From positions 37,682,716-37,746,715 of the forward strand of contig CM064874.1 in NCBI GenBank assembly GCA_032719365.1: a stretch of 64,000 nt of DNA, read 5' to 3'. Positions within the stretch are counted from its first letter, which is position 1; each line of letters opens with the position of its first letter. Below the pieces are notes generated by a model. It worked only from the letters and a program-made list of their open reading frames with translations, had not been told where the DNA came from and did not search any database. Below are positions 12,585 through 23,502 of the stretch, piece after piece. The stretch comes from Prinsepia uniflora (taxonomy: Eukaryota > Streptophyta > Magnoliopsida > Rosales > Rosaceae). A program made the translations under genes and the position numbers.

Positions 12585-13580
12585 AATTGAAAATTATTTT
12601 TAATTTGTTAGTGTATGTATATAAATTGTGCATAACCTTTATTTGCTTGTTTATATTTTATTTATCCATCTTATTTTTGTTCTTATTATTTTTGTTTATA
12701 ATAATCATACTTTACTTATTCATAATCTCTAATATATACTTGATCATAAATGTTCATAATTTAATTTCATTTGAACTTTTCATAAATGCATATTGTACTT
12801 GTTCACTTTTCCTTACTTTTACTTTTATTTATTCCAATATACCTTACTCCATTACACTTTATTCCATTAATTTTCTTTTCCATTAATTTTATTCCATCAA
12901 CTTTATGTTCCACTAACTTTATGTTTACACTTATTTTATTTTTATGTAATTATTTGTATGTTTATGTCTTGTTAAACTTTAAATTTTAAATGAAAAAAAA
13001 ATATTCAGAATAAAAAAAAAACAAAAACAAAAAACAAAAAAATAAAAAACAAAAAAATAAAAAAAATAAAAGTAAGAAACTTTATTTATCTTTGAATTTC
13101 CTAAAGTGTAAATATTGTTTCCTATTAAATGTTTTAGAGTTGCATGAATTTCAGAGCACCTTTTTCTTCAAAATCTTACTTTCAGGAACAGGTAGTGCTC
13201 CTCTTATTTACTTTCTCCTTAACCCTTCATGATGTGTGGATTTCATCACCACACACCATAGACTCGAATCTATGGACATGAGGTTGGGGTGGAGTTCGCA
13301 AACACTTGGGTTTGGTAATTCATTAAATCATCATTCGGATTGATCATGGTGTCTAGGAGAGTTATGACTGGTGACAAGTTTTTGATTAAGAAAGGGAACA
13401 CCAATGGAGTATATGCCAAGCTAGCCTCGGGGTGCTCTCAAAATTATCCTTACTTCTCGCGTTACATCTATCTCAACTGGCCATGATTAATGTTGAATGG
13501 TGGAATGGTGGTTATCAGTACGCACAGGTCGTACGCCTGGGAAAGTACTATGAGAAGCGAAAGGGGAAAGTTATTCATGA
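12585..13580 (+). other. Untranslated leader of A up to the C insertion
   Basis: An AT-rich stretch with an A-rich run at about 12990-13075, then a more balanced segment (13140-13575) without a long ORF. The last five bases, CATGA (13576-13580), are the left target duplication of C. Confidence 0.75.
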
Positions 13581-16500
13581 TGAAATGACCCGTCCCGAAT
13601 ATCGGGAATGAATATTAATTAATTAAGAATTAGAATGACTAATCGGGGATTAGTTGAGTGAAATCGGACGAAACGTGCAAAATGACCGTTTTGCCCCTAG
13701 CGTGGGTAAAATGTTGACTTTTAGTTCGGATGGTCAAACGGACTTTGACCGAGGACTGTGACGTAGTTCAGGACGTCTCGAGTTCATAGACAGGTGGCAC
13801 GTTTGATTCTGACATTCGTAGAGAAAGTTATGGTGTTCGGAAGTAGAGGGGTATTTTGGTAATTTGGCATATTAGGGGCCAAATGTTGACTTTTTGGCCG
13901 GGAAGCCCAACGGACGAGGGCCAAGGACCGTTACGTAGGTCTCGTCGATACGAATCCAACGACAGGCGGCATGCCGAAATCGGAGATTCGACGACGAAGT
14001 TATGGTCACGGAATCGGGCTCGATTAACCGAACGAAATGGGATTAAAATAATATTTTAATATGAACAGTACCCGTTGACTGTGCACATCCGGATGAGTGA
14101 CAAGTGTCACCCATCCCCTGAAATCTGATCCATGTTTCCCTCCCAACACCATCATCATCTCTAATCATCATGTTCTCCATCATTTACCTTTTATTTTCTT
14201 TACATTTTCTTCCAACGGTGCACAAATTGGGGGAGGACTGAGCTGGGAGAATTGGCTCCCTTCCTTAGCCGTTCCTGTGAGAAAATTGAAGGGTGAGTGA
14301 GACTGAATTGGCTGGGAAACACGAGAGGCAGAGAGGATGCTGAGAAATCAAAAATTGGATTTTAGAAAATTGGGGGGAAAATTCGAATACTGGAAATTGG
14401 GCCGTGATGATCGAATTGGAGCTCAATTCGAGCTTCCTGGGATCACCACGATCAGAAACGTCGAAAGAACGAGAGGAATTGGTGTCGTTTTGGCTCTGAA
14501 CGAGTTTGGTGACAGAGGAAGAAATCGAGGCTGTGTCGTGATCTTGGAGCGATCAAACGGTGTAATTGATGTGGGGATTATGTTCCTAAGGATCCCACGA
14601 TGCTTCTGGGTTCATCAATTGGAAGAAACCGGTTGTGATTGACGGGATTCCATGGTTGCACAGTGTACGGCTATCGAGATTGAGTCGTGGAGTTTGAGCC
14701 ATGGATTGATGCAATTGAGTTGGGGAAAATACTTACCTGAGTCCATTGAAGCTTACTGGTGAATCAATTGAACGAAATCAAGAAGGTTTGATGGTTTTCG
14801 AAGGATGAATAGTGGTCGGATGTCCTTCGATTGATCATCTGTGATCGTGAGGTTAGAGGTAAGGTTTCGTGTAATTGATGTTTCAGACCTCTAATTAAAC
14901 TTGTAACGAAGCTGTGTGAATGTTCAATTGAAGGAATTAATGTCGAATTGGCTGAAAACTAACCGGGTCTGCTCGCGGGTTAAATGGCCCATTTTACAGA
15001 CAAACGGGTGAAGACGAGGGTACTGTAGCTGGCGCGTGGGTTTCACGCGCAGCCACTCACGGCGGCGCGTGAGGGCGCGTCCGGCCTAGTCTCAAGGTGA
15101 GATCAACATGACTTTTGATCCTCTCAGTGTAACGAACATTTTGACGTTGATTTCGGGGAAATCGGATATTGTTTCGTTAATGTTCCGCGTATCCGAAGTT
15201 TTGTTTTACGTTTAAAATACGTATTTAAATTCCGGAAAAATTGGGGAAAATTATATGTTGTATTTTGAGATGTTAGTAACCCTCTATAATGATTTTGGAC
15301 AGGAGTTGTGATTTCCAGATTTTACGGAAAAACGTGCAGCTCGGAAACGGACCGTTTTGGACGGTGTGTGTGAGTGGACTTTGTTTTCTAACCGTGATGC
15401 ATGCATATATGGTTTTAATGCCCTATTATATGATTTTATATGCTTGGGCATGATTTATGTTTCAATCTGGTAATTTCTCGGTTTTATGATTATTATATTA
15501 TTATTTTTGGGCGATTTTCGAGAAATTACGAAATTTGGTAAAAATGATGCTTGGACTTGGTTTGTGAGTCCGGGATTAAAATTGGTTGGAAATAATGTGT
15601 GGACTCGGATTATGAGTCATGGATAGAGAATGATGTTGTGACTCGGGAATGAGTCAAGGATTTCGTGGATTTACGTGAAAATGGCAACGGAGGTTGCAAC
15701 GCATGGATTTGCGTGATAATGTTATTTTGGGCATGAGAACCCAAATGAATAGTGATTTTGACTCGGAATTGGAGTCATTTGTGAAATTGTGAAATTAATG
15801 ATTTATTGGGATTTTATGATTATTTTAATCAGTCTTTCGGGCACGTTTTACGAGGAACGTGCAAATGATGTTTTGGGCTAGGCCCGGAGTCTAAATGATT
15901 TCTAAAATGATGTTTTGACTTGGTTGGTGAGTCAATGATGATTTCCGGAATATTTTATTGAATTAAAAGGTGATTTTAATGATATATGTGTAAAAGGTAT
16001 TTTGGGCTTGAGACCCAATTGAGAATGACCTTGACTTGGTATGAAGTCAAGATTTGATTGAAATGTTTTGGGATGTAATTCCCGGGATGGTTTTCATTGT
16101 GATTGTGATATTCCCATACGGTCGGTGCTTGGGGGGATTACCCAGACGATCGGAGCTTGGGGGATGTGATTGTAGGATCGGGAGTTGATCCTATCGTAGT
16201 CAGCTTCTCGGATGATACTGAGCCTGGATGTACCACTCGGAGGTGTCTGATCTTGGGGATGTGTTCGCCCAGAGGTGACTGAGCCCGAGGAGGTTGAACA
16301 CAGAGGTGTTTATTCCCGAGAGAGTGACTGGATATTGGCCTACGCGTAGTGCAGCACTTGTGAGTAGTGCAGTTTGATTGATTGTGCACTTGTGAGTAGT
16401 GCAGATGTGATTTGTGATATTTTATGCACTTGTGAGTAGTGCGGATTGATTGGATTGATATATTTCTTGTGCACTGGTGATTAGTGCTGATTGGTATTGA

Positions 16501-17001
16501 TTGTGATGATGTACTGGTATTGAGTACGGGTTTTTGGTCTTTGTGGCCAGTGATTATGTTTTCATATGTTTTGGCCTGAGAGCCGGGACTTGATGTTTTA
16601 TAACATGAACTGAATTGGTAATCATGAGTTTTATGGACCATGGGAAAATATGTTTTGATTTTATCGGTCCACTGTTCATACTTGAATGATTTCAGACTAT
16701 TACTCATGTTTTACGATATGCATGCAAGTTTGTGAAAACTGGAGGGTAAGAATGTGTTTTGTTAAATGTTTTTTTAAGAGTTCATTTTTGTCCACTCACA
16801 CCCTTTTCTGTTTTGTTAACCCTTCAGGTCGTGGCGCGTTGATCGAGGCTATTCCAGAGGTGGAGGTATGTGCGGGCACATGCGCAAAAAATTCCCTTGT
16901 CTGGCAGGTACTAAAGGGTAGTTTCGGACTTTCAGTTGACTTGTCAGACGGGAGCAGGACCGGGTACGGTTTTTGACGTCCAGCTGGGACGGGTCCTGTC
17001 A
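13581..17001 (+). repeat. 5' LTR of C (3421 bp)
   Basis: Begins TGAAATGACCCGTCCCG (the 3' copy has TGTAATG) and ends GGGACGGGTCCTGTCA. In order it holds a U3-like part, a leader with an AGAGGTAAGG donor-like site (about 14864-14875), a TTTTGGACAGG acceptor-like site (about 15294-15304), a TGCATGCATAT block (about 15399), the stem-loop array (15553-16590) and 'GTCCACTCACACCC' (about 16790). The 101-codon ORF at 14337-14642 is identical in both LTRs but resembles no family. Confidence 0.93.
15553..16590 (+). repeat. Array of short stem-loops in the C LTR
   Basis: Successive short inverted repeats with stems of 4-8 bp and loops of 3-9 nt. Examples: GGACT/AGTCC (15553-15571), GACTC/GAGTC (15602-15618), TGACTC/GAGTCA (15639-15656), GCAAC/GTTGC (15684-15697), ACGCA/TGCGT (15699-15714), TTTGGG/CCCAAA (15726-15745), TGACTC/GAGTCA (15759-15777), GCACGTT/AACGTGC (15841-15862), TTGACT/AGTCAA (15915-15935), CTTGACTT/AAGTCAAG (16030-16051), then GCACT/AGTGC repeated between 16354 and 16486 and GTACT/AGTAC near 16511. 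The same array is in the 3' LTR (about 21691-22730). Confidence 0.85.
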
Positions 17002-17004
17002 AAT

Positions 17005-17016
17005 TGGTATCAGAGC
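17005..17016 (+). other. Primer binding site of C (tRNA-iMet)
   Basis: TGGTATCAGAGC, three bases after the LTR end. Identical to the sites of D (57824-57835) and F (604-615). Confidence 0.92.
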
Positions 17017-19706
17017 ACTAGGTTGCTGATGCTGTTGCCATGCCATACCTCCGGAACGTGAGCCTCGTGCGCGACCTGGTAGTGAGTTGGGTATATTAGG
17101 GTATTTGAGACTTTGTGATTAATCTCGGAATGTAATTGACCTTGGTTTGTGGGTCAGATATTAATTTGTGTAGCTACGGCTTACTAATTGTCGAATCAGT
17201 ATTCTTGTGGGTCCCAGGATTTGTTGGATCCAGAGACTTGGAAGGTAGCACAATTGGGTAGGTTGGACCCAGGATGAGAATATTCTCAGTAAATTCCTTG
17301 TACGGAAATGTGTGCTGGCGAGTGGTTTGACTCTTAATGACTTTTTAAGTCGAGACCGAGTGACGATTGTGTCAGGTCATGTCAGCTTTAGTGGTGGAAC
17401 TGCAATCCACAGTCGGGGTTGGTACATGTCGATGGAATCCCAGAGTGGGGATACATGGTAGTTGTACGGGTACTTGATTCCATTGGATGTGGAGTCTCGA
17501 TAGTGATGTCTGGTGGTTAGGTCTGCACAAGTTTGTGGCAGGCACAACTACCGGGAGTGGTTGCTGAGAATTGGGGGGACGTTCAGGGGACGTTTCCTTT
17601 TCTCACATGAGTGGTCAGGGTGATTGTACCCAGAGTTGTTGGGTACGAGGGAGGCAGAGTTTCTCCTATTCGATCAGAGGTACGGGGTCGTCGCTTGTTA
17701 TGAGCGGAGATCCAGAGTTGTCAGTTTTGCACACGGTGTGCTCATACTGATAATGTTGTTTGTATGCTGGTGTTGGTGCCGGTGTTGTGCTGACGATGAG
17801 TCACGAGTCGGGTTGTGACTTCGTCGAGTTGGGTATGTGTCAGTAACCAGTCCAAAGGGGACACGTGGTTGGTGTCCGAGTCCGATGGTTCCAACATGGT
17901 TGGACCTACGGAATCGTAAGAGGTTGTGTTTGAGGAGGATTGCGGGTTTTCCGCATTGGGACTAGGTAATTCTGAAGTCATCAGGGGTGACTTCTTATTT
18001 TCTGCTTGGTGGCAGACAATGTTGGGTTACATGGCGTGGGGAGTGCATTGAGTTTTGTTTGCATCCACGTAGGATGAGTATTGGTGTCATTGTTTTGGAT
18101 CATCCTTGGTTTTTCCCTAGGTGGGATGGCAAGGATAGATACGAGGTAATCAGTAAGGGTGTAAGACCCTGTGGTTCCTAGTTGTTGACTGTGTGGATCC
18201 TAGGTGGATCGGGTTTGTGATGTCGTGGACATTGGGCATTGTGACGATCTAGGATCGTGATGTTCATGGTCAGCTGACGTCGTGATGGATCTGGACCGTA
18301 ATCCTGATGATCCAGTTGGGTAGAGAGTTTGTCACTCTTACTCCGGTATGTGAGTCGTAAATGATGGGACCGAACTTCTTTTCGAAGTGGAGCCCTTTGT
18401 GGTATAGTACACGAGTGAGTAGGATTCCGAAGTGGTCGGATTTTGTCAACCTTAACCGTGTGGTTGTTGGATTGGCTTCCTTATGAAGTCAACCGACTAT
18501 AATGAATGGGTAACCGATAGGTTCGGTTTTGGTGCGTCCGAGTGGACGTGAACGAGATTTCGGGTTTTGGGAATCGAATTTCTGGGTGACGATTCAGGAT
18601 TCGATTTTGGAACTTGGAAGTGGAATACTGGATTTGGGTGCGGAATGGTTATTCCAAATGCTAGCTTACGGAATAATGATTTCGGATTCGGATTTGGACA
18701 TGAATTAAAAATGTGATGTATGGGTTTGGATTCGGGATTTCTTACGAAATTGCGAATTCGGATTTGGAATTGGAACTGGTTGATTGGTGGATTATCGATT
18801 TGTCTCTTGCTGGTTTGGGGTGCTTGATACCTAGTGACGGTACATGGGATGTACCAGTGATGTGTCGATAAACGTGTTGGTGCTTGGCTTGGTTCCAATA
18901 CCATTGGTTTTTGGTTGTGAACGTTAACTGGACATTGAACACGATGCACTGGGCAGAGTGATCCTGATGATTTCAGTGATTGTTTGAGCAGGTGCTCTTA
19001 GCCATGGTTGGCTAGTATAACTCTAGTGTTGAGTTGTGTGATCACTGCTAGGCTGGTGTTCAATGTGTTCCAGTTACACCGTCTGTTTGAGTGTGATGAC
19101 GGTATGCGTATACTCAGGATGAGTGAGTTGGTGGTTAGTGTGACCGCAAGTTGCTTTGCGGCGAGATGTTACCTTGTCGTGACCTTACCAGCATTTGGGA
19201 TCGCTGAGGGGGTGATATTTGTGGTTACTGCTGTTGGTATTTGTCGCAGGATTGAGTTTGCCCTGCGAGGGGAGATCATGTTGTTGATCTTATGCTACAT
19301 TGACGGACGTGATAGTAGGATGTGTTATCACTGATTTGTTACTGATTGGCGCTTTACTAGGGTGGTAAAGCTTGGTGGTGACAGTTTGGCTTGTGGTGTC
19401 AGCATGGACTGACAGGTGAGTTTTGGTGACTCTCTATGAGAGCGGGGGCACATTAGTGATTACGTGGGGCCGTCAAGCTGAAAGAGTCAGCTTAATGAGG
19501 ACATTGCCAATTTCTGGTGATTAATTTTCACTCGGGGTGGTCGAGTGTAGTCAGTACGACGTGCATCTGTGATGTGACGTCTGAGTGCAGACGAGTTCTG
19601 CAATGGCTAGTGGGTGTACAGGTGTACACGTGTTGTGAGGCCCATTTGTTTTCCACGAGGTAGTTGTGGAATACGGATAGTTAGAATTTCGGGGACAAAA
19701 TTCTTT
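17017..19706 (+). other. Non-coding internal domain of C
   Basis: About 2.7 kb. The longest plus ORF with a start (19008-19334, 108 codons) and the antisense ORF at 18497-18949 have no recognisable domain, zinc knuckle, DSG, YxDD or integrase motif. The first part is homologous in reverse complement to 1-603 (F) and to 33420-34042 (G). A segment at about 18590-18740 with repeated GGATTTGG/GGATTCG units matches the LTR of F around 1520-1640. The 3' end reads 'GGGGACAAAATTCTTTAAGG', the type of pre-PPT sequence seen in Tekay/Del elements. Confidence 0.8.
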
Positions 19707-19719
19707 AAGGAGGGAAGGT
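19707..19719 (+). other. Polypurine tract of C
   Basis: AAGGAGGGAAGGT directly before the 3' LTR start at 19720. It is the expected plus-strand primer. Confidence 0.85.
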
Positions 19720-22700
19720 TGTAATGACCCGTCCCGAATATCGGGAATGAATATTAATTAATTAAGAATTAGAATGACTAATCGAGGATTAGTTGAGTGA
19801 AATCGGACGAAACGTGAAAAATGACCGTTTTGCCCCTGGCGTGGGCAAAATGTTGACTTTTAGCTCGGATGGTCAAACGGACTTTGACCGAGGACTGTGA
19901 CGTAGTTCGGGACGTCTCGAGTTCATAGACAGGTGGCACGTTCGATTCCGACATTCGTAGAGAAAGTTATGGTGTTCGGAAGTAGAGGGGTATTTTGGTA
20001 ATTTGGCATATTAGGGGCCAAATGTTGACTTTTTGGCCGGGAAGCCCAACGGACGAGGGCCAAGGACCGTTACGTAGGTCTCGTCGATACGAATCCAACG
20101 ACAGGCGGCATGCCGAAATCGGAGATTCTACGACGAAGTTATGGTCACGGAATCGGGCTCGATTAACCGAACGAACCGGGATTAAAATAATATTTTAATA
20201 TGAACAGTACCCGGTGACTGTGCACATCCGGATGAGTGACAAGTGTCACCCATCCCCTGAAATCTGATCCATGTTTCCCTCCCAACACCATCATCATCTC
20301 TAATCATCATGTTCTCCATCATTTACCTTTTATTTTCATTACATTTTCTTCCAACGGTGCACAAATTGGGGGAGGACTGAGCTGGGAGAATTGGCTCCCT
20401 TCCTTAGCCGTTCCTGTGAGAAAATTGAAGGGTGAGTGAGACTGAATTGGCTGGGAAACACGAGAGGCAGAGAGGATGCTGAGAAATCAAAAATTGGATT
20501 TTAGAAAATTGGGGGGAAAATTCGAATACTGGAAATTGGGCCGTGATGATCGAATTGGAGCTCAATTCGAGCTTCCTGGGATCACCACGATCAGAAACGT
20601 CGAAAGAACGAGAGGAATTGGTGTCGTTTTGGCTCTGAACGAGTTTGGTGACAGAGGAAGAAATCGAGGCTGTGTCGTGATCTTGGAGCGATCAAACGGT
20701 GTAATTGATGTGGGGATTATGTTCCTAAGGATCCCACGATGCTTCTGGGTTCATCAATTGGAAGAAACCGGTTGTGATTGACGGGATTCCATGGTTGCAC
20801 AGTGTACGGCTATCGAGATTGAGTCGTGGAGTTTGAGCCATGGATTGATGCAATTGAGTTGGGGAAAATACTTACCTGAGTCCATTGAAGCTTACTGGTG
20901 AATCAATTGAACGAAATCAAGAAGATTTGATGGTTTTCGAAGGATGAATAGTGGTCGGATGTCCTTCGATTGATCATCTATGATCGTGAGGTTAGAGGTA
21001 AGGTTTCGTGTAATTGATGTTTCAGACCTCTAATTAAACTTGTAACGAAGCTGTGTGAATGTTCAATTGAAGGAATTAATGTCGAATTGGCTGAAAACTA
21101 ACCGGGTCTGCTCGCGGGTTAAATGGCCCATTTTACAGACAAACGGGTGAAGACGAGGGTACTGTAGCTGGCGCGTGGGTTTCACGGGCAGCCACTCACG
21201 GCGGCGCGTGAGGGCGCGTCCGGCCTAGTCTCAAGGTGAGATCAACATGACTTTTGATCCTCTCAGTGTAACGAACATTTTGACGTTGATTTCGGGGAAA
21301 TCGGATATTGTTTCGTTAATGTTCCGCGTATCCGAAGTTTTGTTTTACGTTTAAAATACGTATTTAAATTCCGGAAAAATTGGGGAAAATTATATGTTGT
21401 ATTTTGAGATGTTAGTAACCCTCTATAATGATTTTGGACAGGAGTTGTGATTTCCAGATTTTACGGAAAAACGTGCAGCTCGGAAACGGACCGTTTTGGA
21501 CGGTGTGTGTGAGTGGACTTTGTTTTCTAACCGTGATGCATGCATATATGATTTTAATGCCTTATTATATGATTTTATATGCTTGGGCATGATTTATGTT
21601 TCAATCTGGTAATTTCTCGGTTTTATGATTATTATATTATTATTTTTGGGCGATTTTCGAGAAATTACGAAATTTGGTAAAAATGATGTTTGGACTTGGT
21701 TTGTGAGTCCGGGATTAAAATTGGTTGGAAATAATGTGTGGACTCGGATTATGAGTCATGGATAGAGAATGATGTTGTGACTCGGGAATGAGTCAAGGAT
21801 TTCGTGGATTTACGTGAAAATGGCAACGGAGGTTGCAACGCATGGATTTGCGTGATAATGTTATTTTGGGCATGAGAACCCAAATGAATAGTGATTTTGA
21901 CTCGGAATTGGAGTCATTTGTGAAATTGTGAAATTAATGATTTATTGGGATTTTATGATTATTTTAATCAGTCTTTCGGGCACGTTTTACGAGGAACGTG
22001 CAAATGATGTTTTGGGCTAGGCCCGGAGTCTAAATGATTTCTAAAATGATGTTTTGACTTGGTTGGTGAGTCAATGATGATTTCCGGAATATTTTATTGA
22101 ATTAAAAGGTGATTTTAATGAAATATGTGTAAAAGGTATTTTGGGCTTGAGACCCAGTTGAGAATGACCTTGACTTGGTATGAAGTCAAGATTTGATTGA
22201 AATGTTTTGGGATGTAATTCCCGGGATGGTTTTCATTGTGATTGTGATATCCCAGACGGTCGGTGCTTGGGGGGATTACCCAGACGACCGGAGCTTGGGG
22301 GATGTGATTGTAGGATCGGGAGTTGATCCTATGGTAGTCAGCTTCTCGGATGATACTGAGCCTGGATGTACCACTCGGAGGTGTCTGATCCTGGGGATGT
22401 GTTCGCCCAGAGGTGACTGAGCCCGAGGAGGTTGAACCAAGAGGTGTTTATTCCCGAGAGAGTGACTGGATATTGGCCTACGCGTAGTGCAGCACTTGTG
22501 AGTAGTGCAGTTTGATTGATTGTGCACTTGTGAGTAGTGCAGATGTGATTTGTGATATTTTATGCACTTGTGAGTAGTGCGGATTGATTGGATTGATATA
22601 TTTCTTGTGCACTGGTGATTAGTGCTGATTGGTATTGATTGTGATGATGTACTGGTATTGAGTACGGGTTTTTGGTCTTTGTGGCCAGTGATTATGTTTT

Positions 22701-23139
22701 CATATGTTTTGGCCTGAGAGCCGGGACTTGATGTTTTATAACATGAACTGAATTGGTAATCATGAGTTTTATGGACCATGGGAAAATATGTTTTGATTTT
22801 ATCGGTCCACTGTTCATACTTGAATGATTTCAGACTATTACTCATGTTTTACGATATGCATGCAAGTTTGTGAAAACTGGAGGGTAAGAATGTGTTTTGT
22901 TAAATGTTTTTATAAGAGTTCATTTTTGTCCACTCACACCCTTTTCTGTTTTGTTAACCCTTCAGGTCGTGGCGCGTTGATCGAGGCTATTCCAGAGGTG
23001 GAGGTATGTGTGGGCACGTGCGCAAAAAATTCCCTTGTCTGGCAGGTACTAAAGGGTAGTTTCGGACTTTCAGTTGACTTGTCAGACGGGAGCAGGACCG
23101 GGTACGGTTTTTGACGTCCAGCTGGGACGGGTCCTGTCA
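19720..23139 (+). repeat. 3' LTR of C (3420 bp)
   Basis: Near-identical to 13581-17001, same ends, followed by target duplication CATGA at 23140-23144. Differences are concentrated in the first 250 bases. Confidence 0.93.
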
Positions 23140-23144
23140 CATGA

Positions 23145-23502
23145 CACTCTAAAACTCTACTTATTGCATTATTATTTTGCATTTGGAACTTGTGCACTTT
23201 CTTTCCATTAACGTGATTTATTGTTGATTCTGGTTTCTATTAATGTGATACATTATGCAAATCTCTACTCTCATACGCTTATTATCTGTTCTTGTGTATA
23301 TGTAATGCCGGTTTAAATTTTTGCAGTCATACTTGTTACACCTCACATTTTCTTGCTAATTATGATTTCCTTAACTTATATTTTTTAATACTAACCCTAA
23401 CTTTCGTAACAACTATCTTGTCTTAAATAACTTTCACTAGTTACTTGTGTATACTTGCCTTCTAACTTAGTGTTCTGTTTTAATATAGGTACAAACTTAT
23501 GA
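23145..23502 (+). other. Leader of A, continued after C
   Basis: AT-rich sequence between the C insertion and the gag reading. No start codon in frame with gag long before 23503, no ORF of interest. Confidence 0.6.

Larger units (their letters stand above)
13581..23139 (+). mobile_element. LARD-type non-autonomous retrotransposon C, complete
   Basis: Seen: two LTRs of 3421 and 3420 bases with TG...CA ends, exact 5-bp target duplication CATGA (13576-13580 and 23140-23144), iMet primer site, polypurine tract, and a 2.7-kb internal domain without any gag or pol similarity. LTR copies differ at roughly 1% of positions by eye, so insertion is recent. Known: large retrotransposon derivatives (LARDs) have multi-kb LTRs and a conserved non-coding interior and depend on proteins of an autonomous relative. 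Inference: LTR ends and primer site match the Tekay-like element D (54575 onward), so D-like elements are plausible donors. The interior is shared with F and G, which argues for an established family rather than a one-off deletion. Confidence 0.93.

Noticed and set aside
14337..14642. 101-codon ORF identical in both C LTRs
   Set aside because: The LTRs are near-identical anyway, so sameness is not evidence of coding; no family resemblance, and other family copies lack it.
16138..16707. 189-codon antisense ORF present in both C LTRs
   Set aside because: It is produced by the stem-loop repeats, has no recognisable domain, and differs between LTRs only as the DNA does.
18497..18949. 150-codon antisense ORF in the C interior, rich in Asn, Pro and Ser
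   Set aside because: It arises from GGATTTGG/GGATTCG low-complexity repeats; composition only.
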